A program made the position numbers and the translations under genes. DNA of 64,000 nucleotides from assembly GCA_049841315.1 (NCBI GenBank), contig JASGDB010000121.1:58696-122695 (forward strand), in the 5' to 3' direction. Positions 34,637-42,815 of the stretch are shown here, in pieces (the first letter of the stretch is position 1; each line of letters starts with the position of its first letter). A model generated the notes under the pieces. That model was not told where the DNA came from, searched no databases, and worked only from the letters and a program-made list of their open reading frames with translations. This DNA comes from JASGDB01 sp049841315. Its GTDB lineage: Bacteria > Bacteroidota > Bacteroidia > Flavobacteriales > Weeksellaceae.

Positions 34637-37378
34637 TTATTTCAATTTTTTCTTTACTTCCACTTCTTCATAAACTTCCAGAATATCACCTACCTCAATA
34701 TCATTGTATCCTTTCAGATTAAGTCCGCATTCGTAACCTTTGGTTACTTCTTTCACATCATCTTTGAAGCGCTTCAAACTTTCCAGCTCTCCGTCGAATT
34801 TCACGATTCCGTCTCTCAGTAGTCTGATTTTGGAATTTCGGGTTACTTTTCCGGTCAGTACCATACATCCTGCAATGCTTCCCACTTTGGAAATTTTGAA
34901 TACCTCACGGATTTCCACATTTCCGACCACCTGCTCCTGAATTTCCGGAGAAAGCATTCCTTCCATTGCTTCTTTTACTTCATCTATTGCTTTATAAATA
35001 ACGGAATATGTTCGGATTTCGATTTCTTCACGGTCGGCAAGGTCTTTTGCGTTTGCTCCGGCTCTTACGTTGAATCCGATGATAATGGCATCAGATGCTG
35101 CGGCAAGGTTCACATCAGATTCTGTAATCTGCCCAACTCCTGAGTGAAGAATATTCACGCTGATTTCCTCTGTTGAAAGCCTCTGTAACTGGTCGGACAA
35201 TGCTTCTACAGAACCGTCCACATCTCCTTTCAGGATAATATTCAGTTCTTTGAATTCTCCAAGAGCAATTCTTCTTCCCAATTCTTCGAGTGTTGTATGT
35301 TTTTTCGTTCTGATGGAAAGTTCACGCTGTAACTGCTCTCTCTTGTTGGCAATGGATTTTGCTTCGCTTTCATCTTCATATACTCTGAATTTATCCCCGG
35401 CTGCCGGCGCTCCGTCAAGACCTAAAATCGTTGCAGGAATCGAGGGCCCTGCTTCTTTCATGGCTCTGCCACGCTCATCGAGCATTGCTTTTACTTTACC
35501 GTGGTTTTTACCTGCAAGCACATAATCACCGATTTTCAGTGTACCGTTCTCTACAAGAATGGTGGCTACATATCCTCGTCCTTTATCCAAAGATGCTTCG
35601 ATTACTACACCTTGTGCAGGTCTGTTCGGATTGGCTTTCAGTTCCAGCATTTCTGCCTGAAGCAATACTTTTTCAAGCAATGCATCCACATTGTTACCAA
35701 ACTTCGCTGAAATTTCCTGAGCCTGAACATTTCCTCCCCATTCTTCCACCAGAATATTCATTCCGGAAAGCTGCTGGCGGATATTATCAGGATTCGCATT
35801 CGGCTTATCCACTTTGTTAATCGCAATAATCATCGGAACTCCTGCTGCCTGTGCGTGGGAAATCGCTTCTTTCGTCTGAGGCATCACATCGTCATCGGCG
35901 GCGATTACGATAATCGCAACGTCGGTTACCTGCGCTCCTCTCGCTCTCATCGCGGTAAACGCTTCGTGCCCCGGTGTATCGAGGAATGTAATTCTCTGTC
36001 CGTTTTCCAGTTTCACGTTATACGCTCCGATATGCTGTGTAATTCCTCCGGATTCTCCGGCGATTACGTTGGTTTTTCTGATGTAGTCGAGCAAGGATGT
36101 TTTACCGTGGTCAACGTGTCCCATTACGGTAACAATCGGTGCGCGCGGTACTAAATCTGCTTCATCGTCTTCAATGATTTCTTCTGCTTCCTCAAGGTCG
36201 GCATCCTGAAATTCAATTTTATATCCGAATTCATCGGCAACAAGAAGAAGTGTATCGGCTTCCAAACGCTGGTTCATGGTTACCATTACTCCTAATGAAA
36301 AACATGCGGAGATTACTTCCGTAGGGCTTACGTTCATCAGACTTGCCAGTTCCCCGACGGTGATGAATTCCGTTACTTTCAGTGTGGTGTCCTGTGCTTC
36401 TCTTTCCTGCTGAAGTTCGTCCTGCTCTCTTCTCCAGGTTCTTTTTTCTTTTCTGTGTTTGGACGATTTGGATTTTCCTCCTTTATTGGTGAGTTTTTCA
36501 AGAGTTTCCTTAATCTGGCTTTTGATTTGTTCATCGGTCAGCTCTACCGGCATTACTCTGTCAGCTCCTCGTCTTCCTTTTTTGTGGTTGTTTCCACCGC
36601 CTCCGCGGTTTCCTCCCCCCTGATTATTATTTCCGCCTTGCTGTGGTGGGCGGTTTCCTCCACCGCCTTGCTGGTTATTTCCGCCTCCGGCAGGCTTTTC
36701 GATTCTTTTTCTTTTTTTCTTCGCACCTGAAGATTTCGGTTTTTCTGCAAACTGCGAGAGGTCTACTTTTTCTTTCAGGATTTTAGGCCCGTCGAGTTTC
36801 TGATAAACTGTTTTGATTTTCTGCGGTTCTGCAGGAACTTCCGATGCCGGTTCGGTTTTCTTAACCTCTGCTTTTGGCTGAGGAATTTCTTTCCTTTCCT
36901 CCTTTTTAGGTTCAGCAGGAGCTTTTTCTTTTTTAGGAGCTGGTTTTGCAGGTTCGATTTTTCCTAAATCTACTTTCCCCAAAACCTTAAATTCCTGTTT
37001 TTCCTCTTTCTTCGGTTCTTCTTTTTTCGCTTCGGGAGCAGGAGTTTCCCCCGCCTCAGATTTTTTCGATTCGATGTCGATTTTCCCTAAGATTTTGGTT
37101 TCCGCTTTAAATGTTCCTTTTGCGCGTATGACTTCCGGTTTTGCTTCTTCGATTTCCAGTTTTTCTTCCGGAACTTTGGAAAGAACTACTTCGTGTGAGG
37201 CTTTACGCTGTTCCCCGTCCTGTGCAAATTCCGCACTCAGGGCGTCATACGCAGCTTCGTCAAGCTGTGCATTGGGATTGTTCTCTACTTCAATTCCTTT
37301 AGAGTTCAGGAACTCTACCAGACGGCTTGTTGAAATATTAAACTCTTTAAGCGCTTTATTTAATCTGATTTTCGGCAT
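34637..37378 (-). CDS. infB: Translation initiation factor IF-2
   Basis: The GTPase that brings initiator tRNA to the 30S subunit. The 913 aa have an N-terminal IF2N-like segment (IRLNKALKEFNISTSRLVEFL), a long charged linker rich in Lys/Glu/Pro, a Gly/Asn/Gln-rich stretch at about 228-265, a second IF2N (KVTEFITVGELASLMNVSP), and the G domain with GHVDHGKTSLLD near 420-431, DTPGHEAF and NKVDKP, followed by domains II-IV. The operon order rimP-nusA-infB is the usual bacterial one. Confidence 0.98.
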   Translation of the reverse strand: MPKIRLNKALKEFNISTSRLVEFLNSKGIEVENNPNAQLDEAAYDALSAEFAQDGEQRKASHEVVLSKVPEEKLEIEEAKPEVIRAKGTFKAETKILGKIDIESKKSEAGETPAPEAKKEEPKKEEKQEFKVLGKVDLGKIEPAKPAPKKEKAPAEPKKEERKEIPQPKAEVKKTEPASEVPAEPQKIKTVYQKLDGPKILKEKVDLSQFAEKPKSSGAKKKRKRIEKPAGGGNNQQGGGGNRPPQQGGNNNQGGGNRGGGGNNHKKGRRGADRVMPVELTDEQIKSQIKETLEKLTNKGGKSKSSKHRKEKRTWRREQDELQQEREAQDTTLKVTEFITVGELASLMNVSPTEVISACFSLGVMVTMNQRLEADTLLLVADEFGYKIEFQDADLEEAEEIIEDDEADLVPRAPIVTVMGHVDHGKTSLLDYIRKTNVIAGESGGITQHIGAYNVKLENGQRITFLDTPGHEAFTAMRARGAQVTDVAIIVIAADDDVMPQTKEAISHAQAAGVPMIIAINKVDKPNANPDNIRQQLSGMNILVEEWGGNVQAQEISAKFGNNVDALLEKVLLQAEMLELKANPNRPAQGVVIEASLDKGRGYVATILVENGTLKIGDYVLAGKNHGKVKAMLDERGRAMKEAGPSIPATILGLDGAPAAGDKFRVYEDESEAKSIANKREQLQRELSIRTKKHTTLEELGRRIALGEFKELNIILKGDVDGSVEALSDQLQRLSTEEISVNILHSGVGQITESDVNLAAASDAIIIGFNVRAGANAKDLADREEIEIRTYSVIYKAIDEVKEAMEGMLSPEIQEQVVGNVEIREVFKISKVGSIAGCMVLTGKVTRNSKIRLLRDGIVKFDGELESLKRFKDDVKEVTKGYECGLNLKGYNDIEVGDILEVYEEVEVKKKLK

Positions 37379-37446
37379 ATAATTCTGTTTCCTTATGGCT
37401 TTTTGCCTTTTATTTTGATTTATTTCTGTTTAGCTGAATCCCGCGT

Positions 37447-38694
37447 TTAGTCTTCAAACTCTTCTCTGAGAATCTGTTTTACTTCTTCGATGGTTTCTTC
37501 TTCCAAATCTACCATTTTCAGCAAAGCGTCCGTGTCTTTATCCAGTACGCTTTTTGCGGTAGTAAGGCCTACTTTCTGGAATTCATCAATAATCCACTGT
37601 TCGATGTCTCCTTCTTCGCTTCCTGCAAATTCTTTCAATTCCACATCATCATCTTCACTGGATTCTCTGTAAACATCAATTTCGTAGCCCGAAAGCCAAG
37701 ATGCGAGTCGAATATTCTGCCCTTGTTTCCCGATGATTCTCGAAATTTCATCTACCGGCGTATACACCAAGGCGTGTTCTTCCTCCTCATTGATTTCTAT
37801 TTTGTTAATGGTTACGTTTCCTAAAGCTCTTTTTACAAGGATTTCAGGGTTTTTAGACCATTGAATCACGTCGATATTTTCGTTTTTCAGTTCACGAACC
37901 ACTCCGTGAATCCTCGAGCCTTTTACTCCTACGCACGCTCCGACAGGGTCGATTCTGTCGTCGTAAGCATCTACTGCAATTTTCGCTTTTTCGCCAGGAA
38001 TTCTCACTACTTTTTTAAGGATAATCGTTCCGTCCTGAATTTCAGGGATTTCGAGTTCGAGAAGTTTTTCCAAAAATTTCGGTGCGGTTCTCGAAACGAC
38101 AATTTGTGGTTTTGCTCCTTTGAAATCCACACTTTCCACAATTGCTCTGATGTTTTCTCCCTTTTTAAAGAAATCGGAAGGAATCTGATTTTCTTTCGGT
38201 AAAATAAATTCGTTCCCCTCGTCATCTAACAAAATTACGTGCTTGTGGCGGATATGATGTACTTCTCCCACTACAATTTCTCCAATTTTATCGTGAAATT
38301 CTTCATACAGCATTGCGTTGTTGTGTTCCTGCAATTTTGTAGCAAGGATTTGCTTCAAAGTCAAAATCGTCCGTCTTCCCAACTGTGAAATTGGAATTTC
38401 AACCGTGTATTCTTCGCCAACCTCGAAAGTCGGGTCTATTTTTTTGGCTTCGGAAATTTCGATTTCCAAATCATCGTCTTCGGACATATCGTCTTCCACG
38501 ATGGTTTTGTTTAAAAATATCTGAAAATCTCCTTTATCCGGATTCACGATAACATCGAAATGGTCATCGGAATCGTATCTTTTTCTCAACAATGTTTTCA
38601 GCGAATCTTCGATGATTGCCATTAAGTCAATCTTGCTGATGCTTTTTTCTTCTTTAAAATCACCAAAGGCTTCAATTAATGCTAAACCGTCCAT
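37447..38694 (-). CDS. nusA: Transcription termination/antitermination factor NusA
   Basis: Binds RNA polymerase and nascent RNA to control pausing and termination. Starting at ATG 38694 the 415 aa begin MDGLALIEAFGDFKEEKSIS and comprise the N-terminal polymerase-binding domain (to about 125), an S1 domain (IGEIVVGEVHHIRHKHVILL), and two KH domains (DPVGACVGVKGSRI; RIIGKQGQNIRLASWLSGYEIDV). An acidic C-terminal segment follows, without the repeats of the E. coli protein. The 14-codon upstream extension is a run of tgatgag repeats and is not credible. Confidence 0.97.
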   Translation of the reverse strand: MDGLALIEAFGDFKEEKSISKIDLMAIIEDSLKTLLRKRYDSDDHFDVIVNPDKGDFQIFLNKTIVEDDMSEDDDLEIEISEAKKIDPTFEVGEEYTVEIPISQLGRRTILTLKQILATKLQEHNNAMLYEEFHDKIGEIVVGEVHHIRHKHVILLDDEGNEFILPKENQIPSDFFKKGENIRAIVESVDFKGAKPQIVVSRTAPKFLEKLLELEIPEIQDGTIILKKVVRIPGEKAKIAVDAYDDRIDPVGACVGVKGSRIHGVVRELKNENIDVIQWSKNPEILVKRALGNVTINKIEINEEEEHALVYTPVDEISRIIGKQGQNIRLASWLSGYEIDVYRESSEDDDVELKEFAGSEEGDIEQWIIDEFQKVGLTTAKSVLDKDTDALLKMVDLEEETIEEVKQILREEFED

Positions 38695-38748
38695 ATTTTT
38701 ATAAGTGATGAGTGATGAGTGATGAGCGATGCTCATTTCATCGTTATA

Positions 38749-39216
38749 CTAAAATTTTATTACTACTAATGCTTTTTTGATGTCTGTGAACGGAATTTCC
38801 GTGTTTTCCACTACATCCATTTTTCCTTTTCCGATTTCTTTCGGTTTTCGGAATTTTCTTGTAAGAATTATTTTTTCTTCTTCTACGGCTGTCAGTTCTC
38901 CCTGAATTTTTTCATCGTTGTTCAAAACAACATCGAGTTCTCTTCCGATATTTTTTCTGAATTGTCTTGGTTGATTCAAAGGTTCACTCAAGCCTGCGGA
39001 CATTACCTGCAAAGAGAAATCGTGTTCTTCTCTGTCCATATTAAACTCGATTGCACGGCTTGCATCCAAACAATCTTGCAGAGAAACGCCATTATCGCCG
39101 TCCAGAATTACCGTAATGTCGTCTCCGGCGGAAATTTTCAAATCGAGCAGAAACAAATCCGGTCTTTCTTCCAGAAACCGATTCAGTAATTCTTCTATTT
39201 TGTTTTTAAAATCCAT
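38749..39216 (-). CDS. rimP: Ribosome maturation factor RimP
   Basis: Assists assembly of the 30S subunit. The 155 aa match the two-domain RimP fold: LDLKISAGDDITVILDGDNGVSLQDCLDASRAIE in the N-terminal KH-like part, FSLQVMSAGLSEPLNQPRQF, then the Sm-like C-terminal domain with GRELDVVLNNDEKIQGELTAVEEEKIIL. The usual GLDRPL motif is GLSEPL here. First gene of the rimP-nusA-infB operon. Confidence 0.95.
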   Translation of the reverse strand: MDFKNKIEELLNRFLEERPDLFLLDLKISAGDDITVILDGDNGVSLQDCLDASRAIEFNMDREEHDFSLQVMSAGLSEPLNQPRQFRKNIGRELDVVLNNDEKIQGELTAVEEEKIILTRKFRKPKEIGKGKMDVVENTEIPFTDIKKALVVIKF

Positions 39217-39358
39217 TATCCTCTCCCTAAATTCCTTTGCCTCATTTTTTTATATATTTTTAAGGAATCGGCGAATCTCATTCTTCGATTTCCATAGGAG
39301 AGGGACTTCCACCGGTCTCCGTAATTTGAGGTTTTTTATTTTAAAGTTTTGGGTTACG
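39217..39358. repeat. rimP leader with imperfect inverted-repeat element
   Basis: Contains CCTCTCCCTAAATTCCTT (39219-39236) and, after a short T-rich spacer, AAGGAAT (39262-39268) and GGAGAGGG (39297-39304), an imperfect dyad. No gene fits. It lies between the rimP ATG and the hairpin at 39361, so it would be in the untranslated leader. It may be a palindromic dispersed repeat or a structured leader. Confidence 0.4.
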
Positions 39359-39360
39359 AA

Positions 39361-39386
39361 AAAAGGCGTTCTTGCGAATGCCTTTT
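39361..39386 (-). terminator. Intrinsic terminator or attenuator in front of rimP
   Basis: On the minus strand: AAAAGGC-a-TTC-GCAA-GAA-c-GCCTTTTTT, a stem with one mismatch closed by a GCAA tetraloop and followed by T. It lies after the stop of the AAA/DUF4143 gene but also downstream of the probable rimP promoter at 39408, so it may end the former transcript or attenuate the latter. Confidence 0.65.
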
Positions 39387-39407
39387 CATCTTTCCGTAAA
39401 TCCGTTG

Positions 39408-39415
39408 CAAATATA
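39408..39415 (-). promoter_or_regulatory. -7 element of the rimP-nusA-infB promoter
   Basis: TATATTTG on the minus strand matches TAnnTTTG. It predicts a leader of about 185 nt before rimP that begins with the hairpin at 39361-39386. Confidence 0.5.
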
Positions 39416-39541
39416 CATATAAATTATCATATACCAAAATGATGCGTTTTTTCGCAGGATAAATATGAATCTGACATACGCAAAATTCTTGCTGTTAGAA
39501 GACAGGACGTTAAATTCCTTTCTTTTAAAGGATAATTTGTG

Positions 39542-40747
39542 CTACTCATATTCCGACAAAAATTTTCTGATAGAAATATGTTGAATACCTTCATAAGTGT
39601 TTCCCGAAAATTCATCTGCCGAAACCACAACTTTCGGATAATTGTCTTTGATTTTCAATAAGTTGCCAAATTCTCTTTCTATTGTTTTTTCTTCCTGCAA
39701 AAGATAGCAAACCTGCACATATAATTTTTCGCCGTCCCGCTGGCAGACAAAATCTATTTCCAAATTTCCTATTTGACCGATTTTAACATCATATCCATTG
39801 ATTACCAAGTGATTGTAAACGGCGTTTTCCAAAATTTTACCATAATCTGTTTGTCGAAAACCGTGAATGGAATGTCGTAAACCCAAATTTTCAAAATAGA
39901 ATTTTTCGCCGATTTCAAAAATCTTTTTCCCGGCAATATCCATTCGTTTTACTTTGTGAACGAGGTAAGTGCTGGTAAGATATTGCGTGTAATTAATAAT
40001 CTGCGAAACAGCAATATTGGTTTGTTGGGATTTCAGATAATCGCTGATTTTTTTTGCCGAAAAAAGTTGCCCGGTATTGTCTGCCAGAAACCTTACAAAA
40101 TTTTCCAAAAAAGCCGTGTTTCTGATTTCGTAACGCTGTATTAAGTCTTTGTAAATGATGGTGTTATAAACGCCTTTGATGTAATCGAAAACAATTTTGT
40201 CGTCCAAAGTCAAATGTTTCAGGTAAGGCAATCCGCCGAATTTGAGGTATTTTTGCAACGTTTCTTCGGTGTTTTCTAATTGCTGAAATGTGCAAAACTC
40301 GTTATAAGACAAACTGTAAACAGGAATTTCAATATATCTTCCGCTTAAAAAAGTAGAAAGCTCGCCCGACAAAATATTGGCATTGCTTCCCGTGCAGTAC
40401 AAATCGTATGTAGGATTGAGCAGAAGACTTCTCAATGTTTTTTCAAATTCCGTAATTTCCTGAATTTCATCTATGAAAATATAATTTTTAGCATCTTCTT
40501 TGGTGTTTTCTAAAATGTATGAATGTAAGTCGGAAAAAGTTCTGATGTGTTCAAATTTCAGGTCTTCTTTGTTGATATATAGAATGTTAGCGTTTTTGTC
40601 CTGCGTTTTAATTTCCTCAATGAGCTGCAACAAAATATAACTTTTCCCAACTCTGCGTTGTCCTACCAAAACTTTGATAAGCTGCTTCCCGATGTAGGGT
40701 TTCAGTTGGTCAATATATTTTTGACGTATGATAAGTTTTTCCTCCAT
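39542..40747 (-). CDS. AAA ATPase with DUF4143 nuclease-like domain
   Basis: A 401-aa protein of the AAA_14/DUF4143 family. The P-loop is LVGQRRVGKSYILLQLI at about 27-43, Walker B is YIFIDEIQEI, and sensor-like YCTGSNANIL follows. The C-terminal DUF4143 part (YGKILENAVYNHLVINGYDVKIGQIGNLEIDFVCQRDGEKLYVQV) has the E-D-Q/K pattern of a restriction-endonuclease-like fold. Function is unknown; such genes are patchily distributed and often mobile. A related but distinct gene lies at 51050. Promoter at 40782. Confidence 0.88.
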   Translation of the reverse strand: MEEKLIIRQKYIDQLKPYIGKQLIKVLVGQRRVGKSYILLQLIEEIKTQDKNANILYINKEDLKFEHIRTFSDLHSYILENTKEDAKNYIFIDEIQEITEFEKTLRSLLLNPTYDLYCTGSNANILSGELSTFLSGRYIEIPVYSLSYNEFCTFQQLENTEETLQKYLKFGGLPYLKHLTLDDKIVFDYIKGVYNTIIYKDLIQRYEIRNTAFLENFVRFLADNTGQLFSAKKISDYLKSQQTNIAVSQIINYTQYLTSTYLVHKVKRMDIAGKKIFEIGEKFYFENLGLRHSIHGFRQTDYGKILENAVYNHLVINGYDVKIGQIGNLEIDFVCQRDGEKLYVQVCYLLQEEKTIEREFGNLLKIKDNYPKVVVSADEFSGNTYEGIQHISIRKFLSEYE

Positions 40748-40781
40748 GTCGATAAATTTAGTTTATATGCTAAATTTTTTA

Positions 40782-40789
40782 CAAAAATA
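40782..40789 (-). promoter_or_regulatory. -7 element of the AAA/DUF4143 gene
   Basis: TATTTTTG on the minus strand, 35 bases before the ATG. Confidence 0.5.
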
Positions 40790-40840
40790 CAAATATTTAT
40801 TATATAAATGTAAGATTGATTATAAATGTTAAAATTTACT

Positions 40841-40848
40841 TACCTTTG
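40841..40848 (+). promoter_or_regulatory. -7 element of ugd, first promoter of the polysaccharide locus
   Basis: TACCTTTG, a perfect TAnnTTTG, 27 bases before the ugd ATG; a TTG at 40816-40818 is near the expected -33 position. Confidence 0.6.
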
Positions 40849-40874
40849 CGTTCTTAATTTTTATATAAAAAAAA

Positions 40875-42041
40875 ATGAAAATTACAATCGTAGGAACAGG
40901 ATATGTCGGACTTTCCAATGCTGTATTGTTGGCGCAAAATCACGAAGTGGTCGCGCTTGACATTATTCCCGAAAAAGTGGAAATGCTTAACAATAAAAAA
41001 TCGCCGATTGAGGACAAAGAAATTTCGGAATTTTTAGTGACTAAAAACCTGAATTTCAAAGCGACATTGGACAAAGAAACCGCCTACAAAAATGCTGATT
41101 ATGTGATTGTTGCAACGCCAACCGATTACGACCCGAAAACCAATTATTTCAATACAACAAGTGTAGAATCCGTCATCAAAGAAGTGAAAAATTACAATCC
41201 GAATGCGGTTGTGGTTGTGAAATCTACCGTTCCGGTCGGTTTTACCGAAAATCTGAAAAAGGAACTCGGTTTTGAAAACATCTTGTTTTCGCCCGAATTT
41301 TTGCGTGAAGGGAAAGCGCTTTACGACAATCTTTATCCGTCCAGAATCATCATCGGCGAACAAAGCGAAAGAGCGGAAATTTTTGCCAATCTTCTGAAAC
41401 AAGGGGCGATAAAAAAAGACATTCCGACACTTTTTACCAATGCAACAGAAGCGGAAGCCATCAAACTTTTTTCCAATACGTATTTGGCGATGCGTGTTGC
41501 GTATTTCAATGAGCTGGATAGTTATGCACAAATCCACGAACTCGACAGCCGACAAATTATAGAAGGCGTTGGTCTTGACCCGAGAATCGGGAATCATTAC
41601 AACAATCCGTCTTTTGGTTACGGCGGATATTGTCTGCCGAAAGACACCAAACAATTACTCGCAAATTACGATGCCGTTCCCAATAATCTGATTGCCGCGA
41701 TTGTAGATGCGAACAGAACCCGAAAAGATTTTATCGCCGATTCCATTTTGGCAAAAAATCCGAAAAAAGTGGGGGTTTATCGGTTGATTATGAAATCCGG
41801 CTCGGACAATTTCCGTGCTTCGGCAATCCAAGGCGTGATGAAACGCATCAAAGCAAAAGGCGTTGAAGTAGTTGTCTATGAACCGGTTATGAAAGAAGAT
41901 ACCTTTTTCGGCTCAAAAGTTTCCAGAGATTTTGAAGAATTCAAGCAGGAATGTGATGTGATTATCTCCAACAGAAACGCTCCGGAACTTGACGATGTAA
42001 AAGAGAAGGTTTACACGAGGGATTTGTTTGGAAGTGATTAA
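40875..42041 (+). CDS. ugd: UDP-glucose 6-dehydrogenase
   Basis: Oxidises UDP-glucose to UDP-glucuronate with NAD for capsule or lipopolysaccharide. The 388 aa are the same length as E. coli Ugd and close to it along the whole chain: VGTGYVGLSNAVLLAQNHEV, SPEFLREGKALYDN, the catalytic Cys in FGYGGYCLPKDTKQLLANY and the C-terminus KVYTRDLFGSD. The strong similarity to a proteobacterial enzyme type suggests exchange of polysaccharide genes between phyla. It opens the polysaccharide locus. Confidence 0.96.
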   Translation: MKITIVGTGYVGLSNAVLLAQNHEVVALDIIPEKVEMLNNKKSPIEDKEISEFLVTKNLNFKATLDKETAYKNADYVIVATPTDYDPKTNYFNTTSVESVIKEVKNYNPNAVVVVKSTVPVGFTENLKKELGFENILFSPEFLREGKALYDNLYPSRIIIGEQSERAEIFANLLKQGAIKKDIPTLFTNATEAEAIKLFSNTYLAMRVAYFNELDSYAQIHELDSRQIIEGVGLDPRIGNHYNNPSFGYGGYCLPKDTKQLLANYDAVPNNLIAAIVDANRTRKDFIADSILAKNPKKVGVYRLIMKSGSDNFRASAIQGVMKRIKAKGVEVVVYEPVMKEDTFFGSKVSRDFEEFKQECDVIISNRNAPELDDVKEKVYTRDLFGSD

Positions 42042-42059
42042 TTAAAAAAAACAATTTTG

Positions 42060-42067
42060 TAACTTTG
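42060..42067 (+). promoter_or_regulatory. -7 element of the DUF2281 gene
   Basis: TAACTTTG, 18 bases before the ATG at 42086. It gives the antitoxin-like gene its own start inside the polysaccharide locus. Confidence 0.55.
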
Positions 42068-42085
42068 CTTTAAACACTTTAAAAA

Positions 42086-42289
42086 ATGACTGATATACAA
42101 TTATATAAAGAAATCGAATCCTTGCCTGAAGAACTGAAAAAGCAGGTTTCGGATTTTGTCGAGTTTTTGAAGCAGAAAACAAAAATTTCTTCGAAAAAAG
42201 ACAAAACAAAAAAAATAACGCCGAAATTCGGAAGCCTGAAAGGAAAAATACAGATGTCTGATGATTTCGACGCACCTTTGGAAATTTAA
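42086..42289 (+). CDS. DUF2281-type antitoxin-like protein
   Basis: A 67-aa protein of the DUF2281 family, usually the antitoxin partner of PIN-domain toxins. The N-terminal helix IQLYKEIESLPEELKKQVSDFVEFLKQK is the family signature; the basic middle and the ending GSLKGKIQMSDDFDAPLEI are typical of the toxin-wrapping tail. The expected toxin gene should follow at once but only its last 21 codons remain at 42326. It is therefore an orphan antitoxin, retained with its own promoter. Confidence 0.8.
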   Translation: MTDIQLYKEIESLPEELKKQVSDFVEFLKQKTKISSKKDKTKKITPKFGSLKGKIQMSDDFDAPLEI

Positions 42290-42296
42290 CGCACAA

Positions 42297-42311
42297 AACC
42301 TTGTCAAGGTT
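42297..42311. repeat. 15-bp palindrome AACCTTGTCAAGGTT, copy 1
   Basis: A nearly perfect dyad at the junction where the PIN toxin gene has been lost. Two more copies occur at 42756-42788. Confidence 0.65.
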
Positions 42312-42325
42312 GCTCAGCACAAAAA

Positions 42326-42391
42326 ATGACTATCATCAGCAAAGATGAAAATTTCGGAAAATATGATGATGTGAAAGTGATTTGGGAATAA
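42326..42391 (+). pseudogene. 3' remnant of a PIN-domain (VapC-type) toxin gene
   Basis: The 21-codon frame encodes TIISKDENFGKYDDVKVIWE. This matches the C-terminal end of PIN toxins, where an I-S-x-D-x-x-F…Y…V-x-V-I-W pattern carries the last acidic metal ligand. It lies 36 bases after the DUF2281 antitoxin, in the right orientation and position for the partner toxin. The rest of the toxin, about 100 codons, is gone, replaced by the AACCTTGTCAAGGTT palindrome. Confidence 0.7.
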
Positions 42392-42406
42392 GGAAAAAGA
42401 TAAATG

Positions 42407-42414
42407 TAACTTTG
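42407..42414 (+). promoter_or_regulatory. -7 element of the MNT gene
   Basis: TAACTTTG, 23 bases before the ATG at 42438. Confidence 0.55.
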
Positions 42415-42437
42415 CAGATTCATACATAAATCAAAAA

Positions 42438-42737
42438 ATGAACAAAGAACTGATTTTAAATAAATTAAAACAATTAAAGCCAATTTTAAAGGAAAAATTT
42501 AATATTGAAAAAATCGCTTTGTTCGGAAGTTTCGCTACGGAAAAAAATACGGAAAACAGCGATATTGATTTATTAATTGAATACAAAGAGGGCGATAAAC
42601 TCAATTATTTTGAAGAAGAAAACCTGAGAAACCTTTTGGAGCAGGAATTGGGAACTGAAAAAATAGATTTGGTAAACCGGAAATTCATCAATCCCGTTAT
42701 TCATTTTTTTGCACAAAAATCATTGATATATGTATAA
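42438..42737 (+). CDS. Minimal nucleotidyltransferase (MNT/MntA-like)
   Basis: A 99-aa minimal nucleotidyltransferase of the polymerase-beta fold. The active-site pattern ALFGSFATEKNTENSDIDLLIEY has the G-S and the D-x-D metal ligands; a third Asp is in EKIDLVNR. MNT proteins are usually the antitoxin half of HEPN-MNT systems and AMPylate the HEPN toxin. No HEPN gene is adjacent on either side: the next gene encodes a secreted protein. It is either an orphan or works with a partner elsewhere. Confidence 0.88.
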   Translation: MNKELILNKLKQLKPILKEKFNIEKIALFGSFATEKNTENSDIDLLIEYKEGDKLNYFEEENLRNLLEQELGTEKIDLVNRKFINPVIHFFAQKSLIYV

Positions 42738-42755
42738 GGAGCAGAGTTTCAACGA

Positions 42756-42788
42756 AACCTTGTCAAGGTTTTGAACCTTGACAAGGTT
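42756..42788. repeat. Two palindromes AACCTTGTCAAGGTT / AACCTTGACAAGGTT
   Basis: Two 15-bp dyads 3 bases apart, differing only in the central base, just after the MNT gene. Together with the copy at 42297 they bracket the MNT gene. Confidence 0.7.
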
Positions 42789-42815
42789 GATTAATAAAAC
42801 TTAAAAAAACAGCAA

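Noticed and set aside
38701..38736. GTGATGA repeats upstream of nusA as N-terminal coding sequence
   Set aside because: They extend the frame but not the NusA fold; a simple repeat before ATG 38694 is more likely. A similar tgatgaatgatga run occurs at 48667.
39230..39345. tRNA-like arrangement ending near a CCA
   Set aside because: No cloverleaf can be drawn; the pattern is explained by an imperfect inverted repeat.
41034..41654. 206-codon minus-strand frame
   Set aside because: Antisense shadow of ugd, Phe/Arg-rich with no motif.
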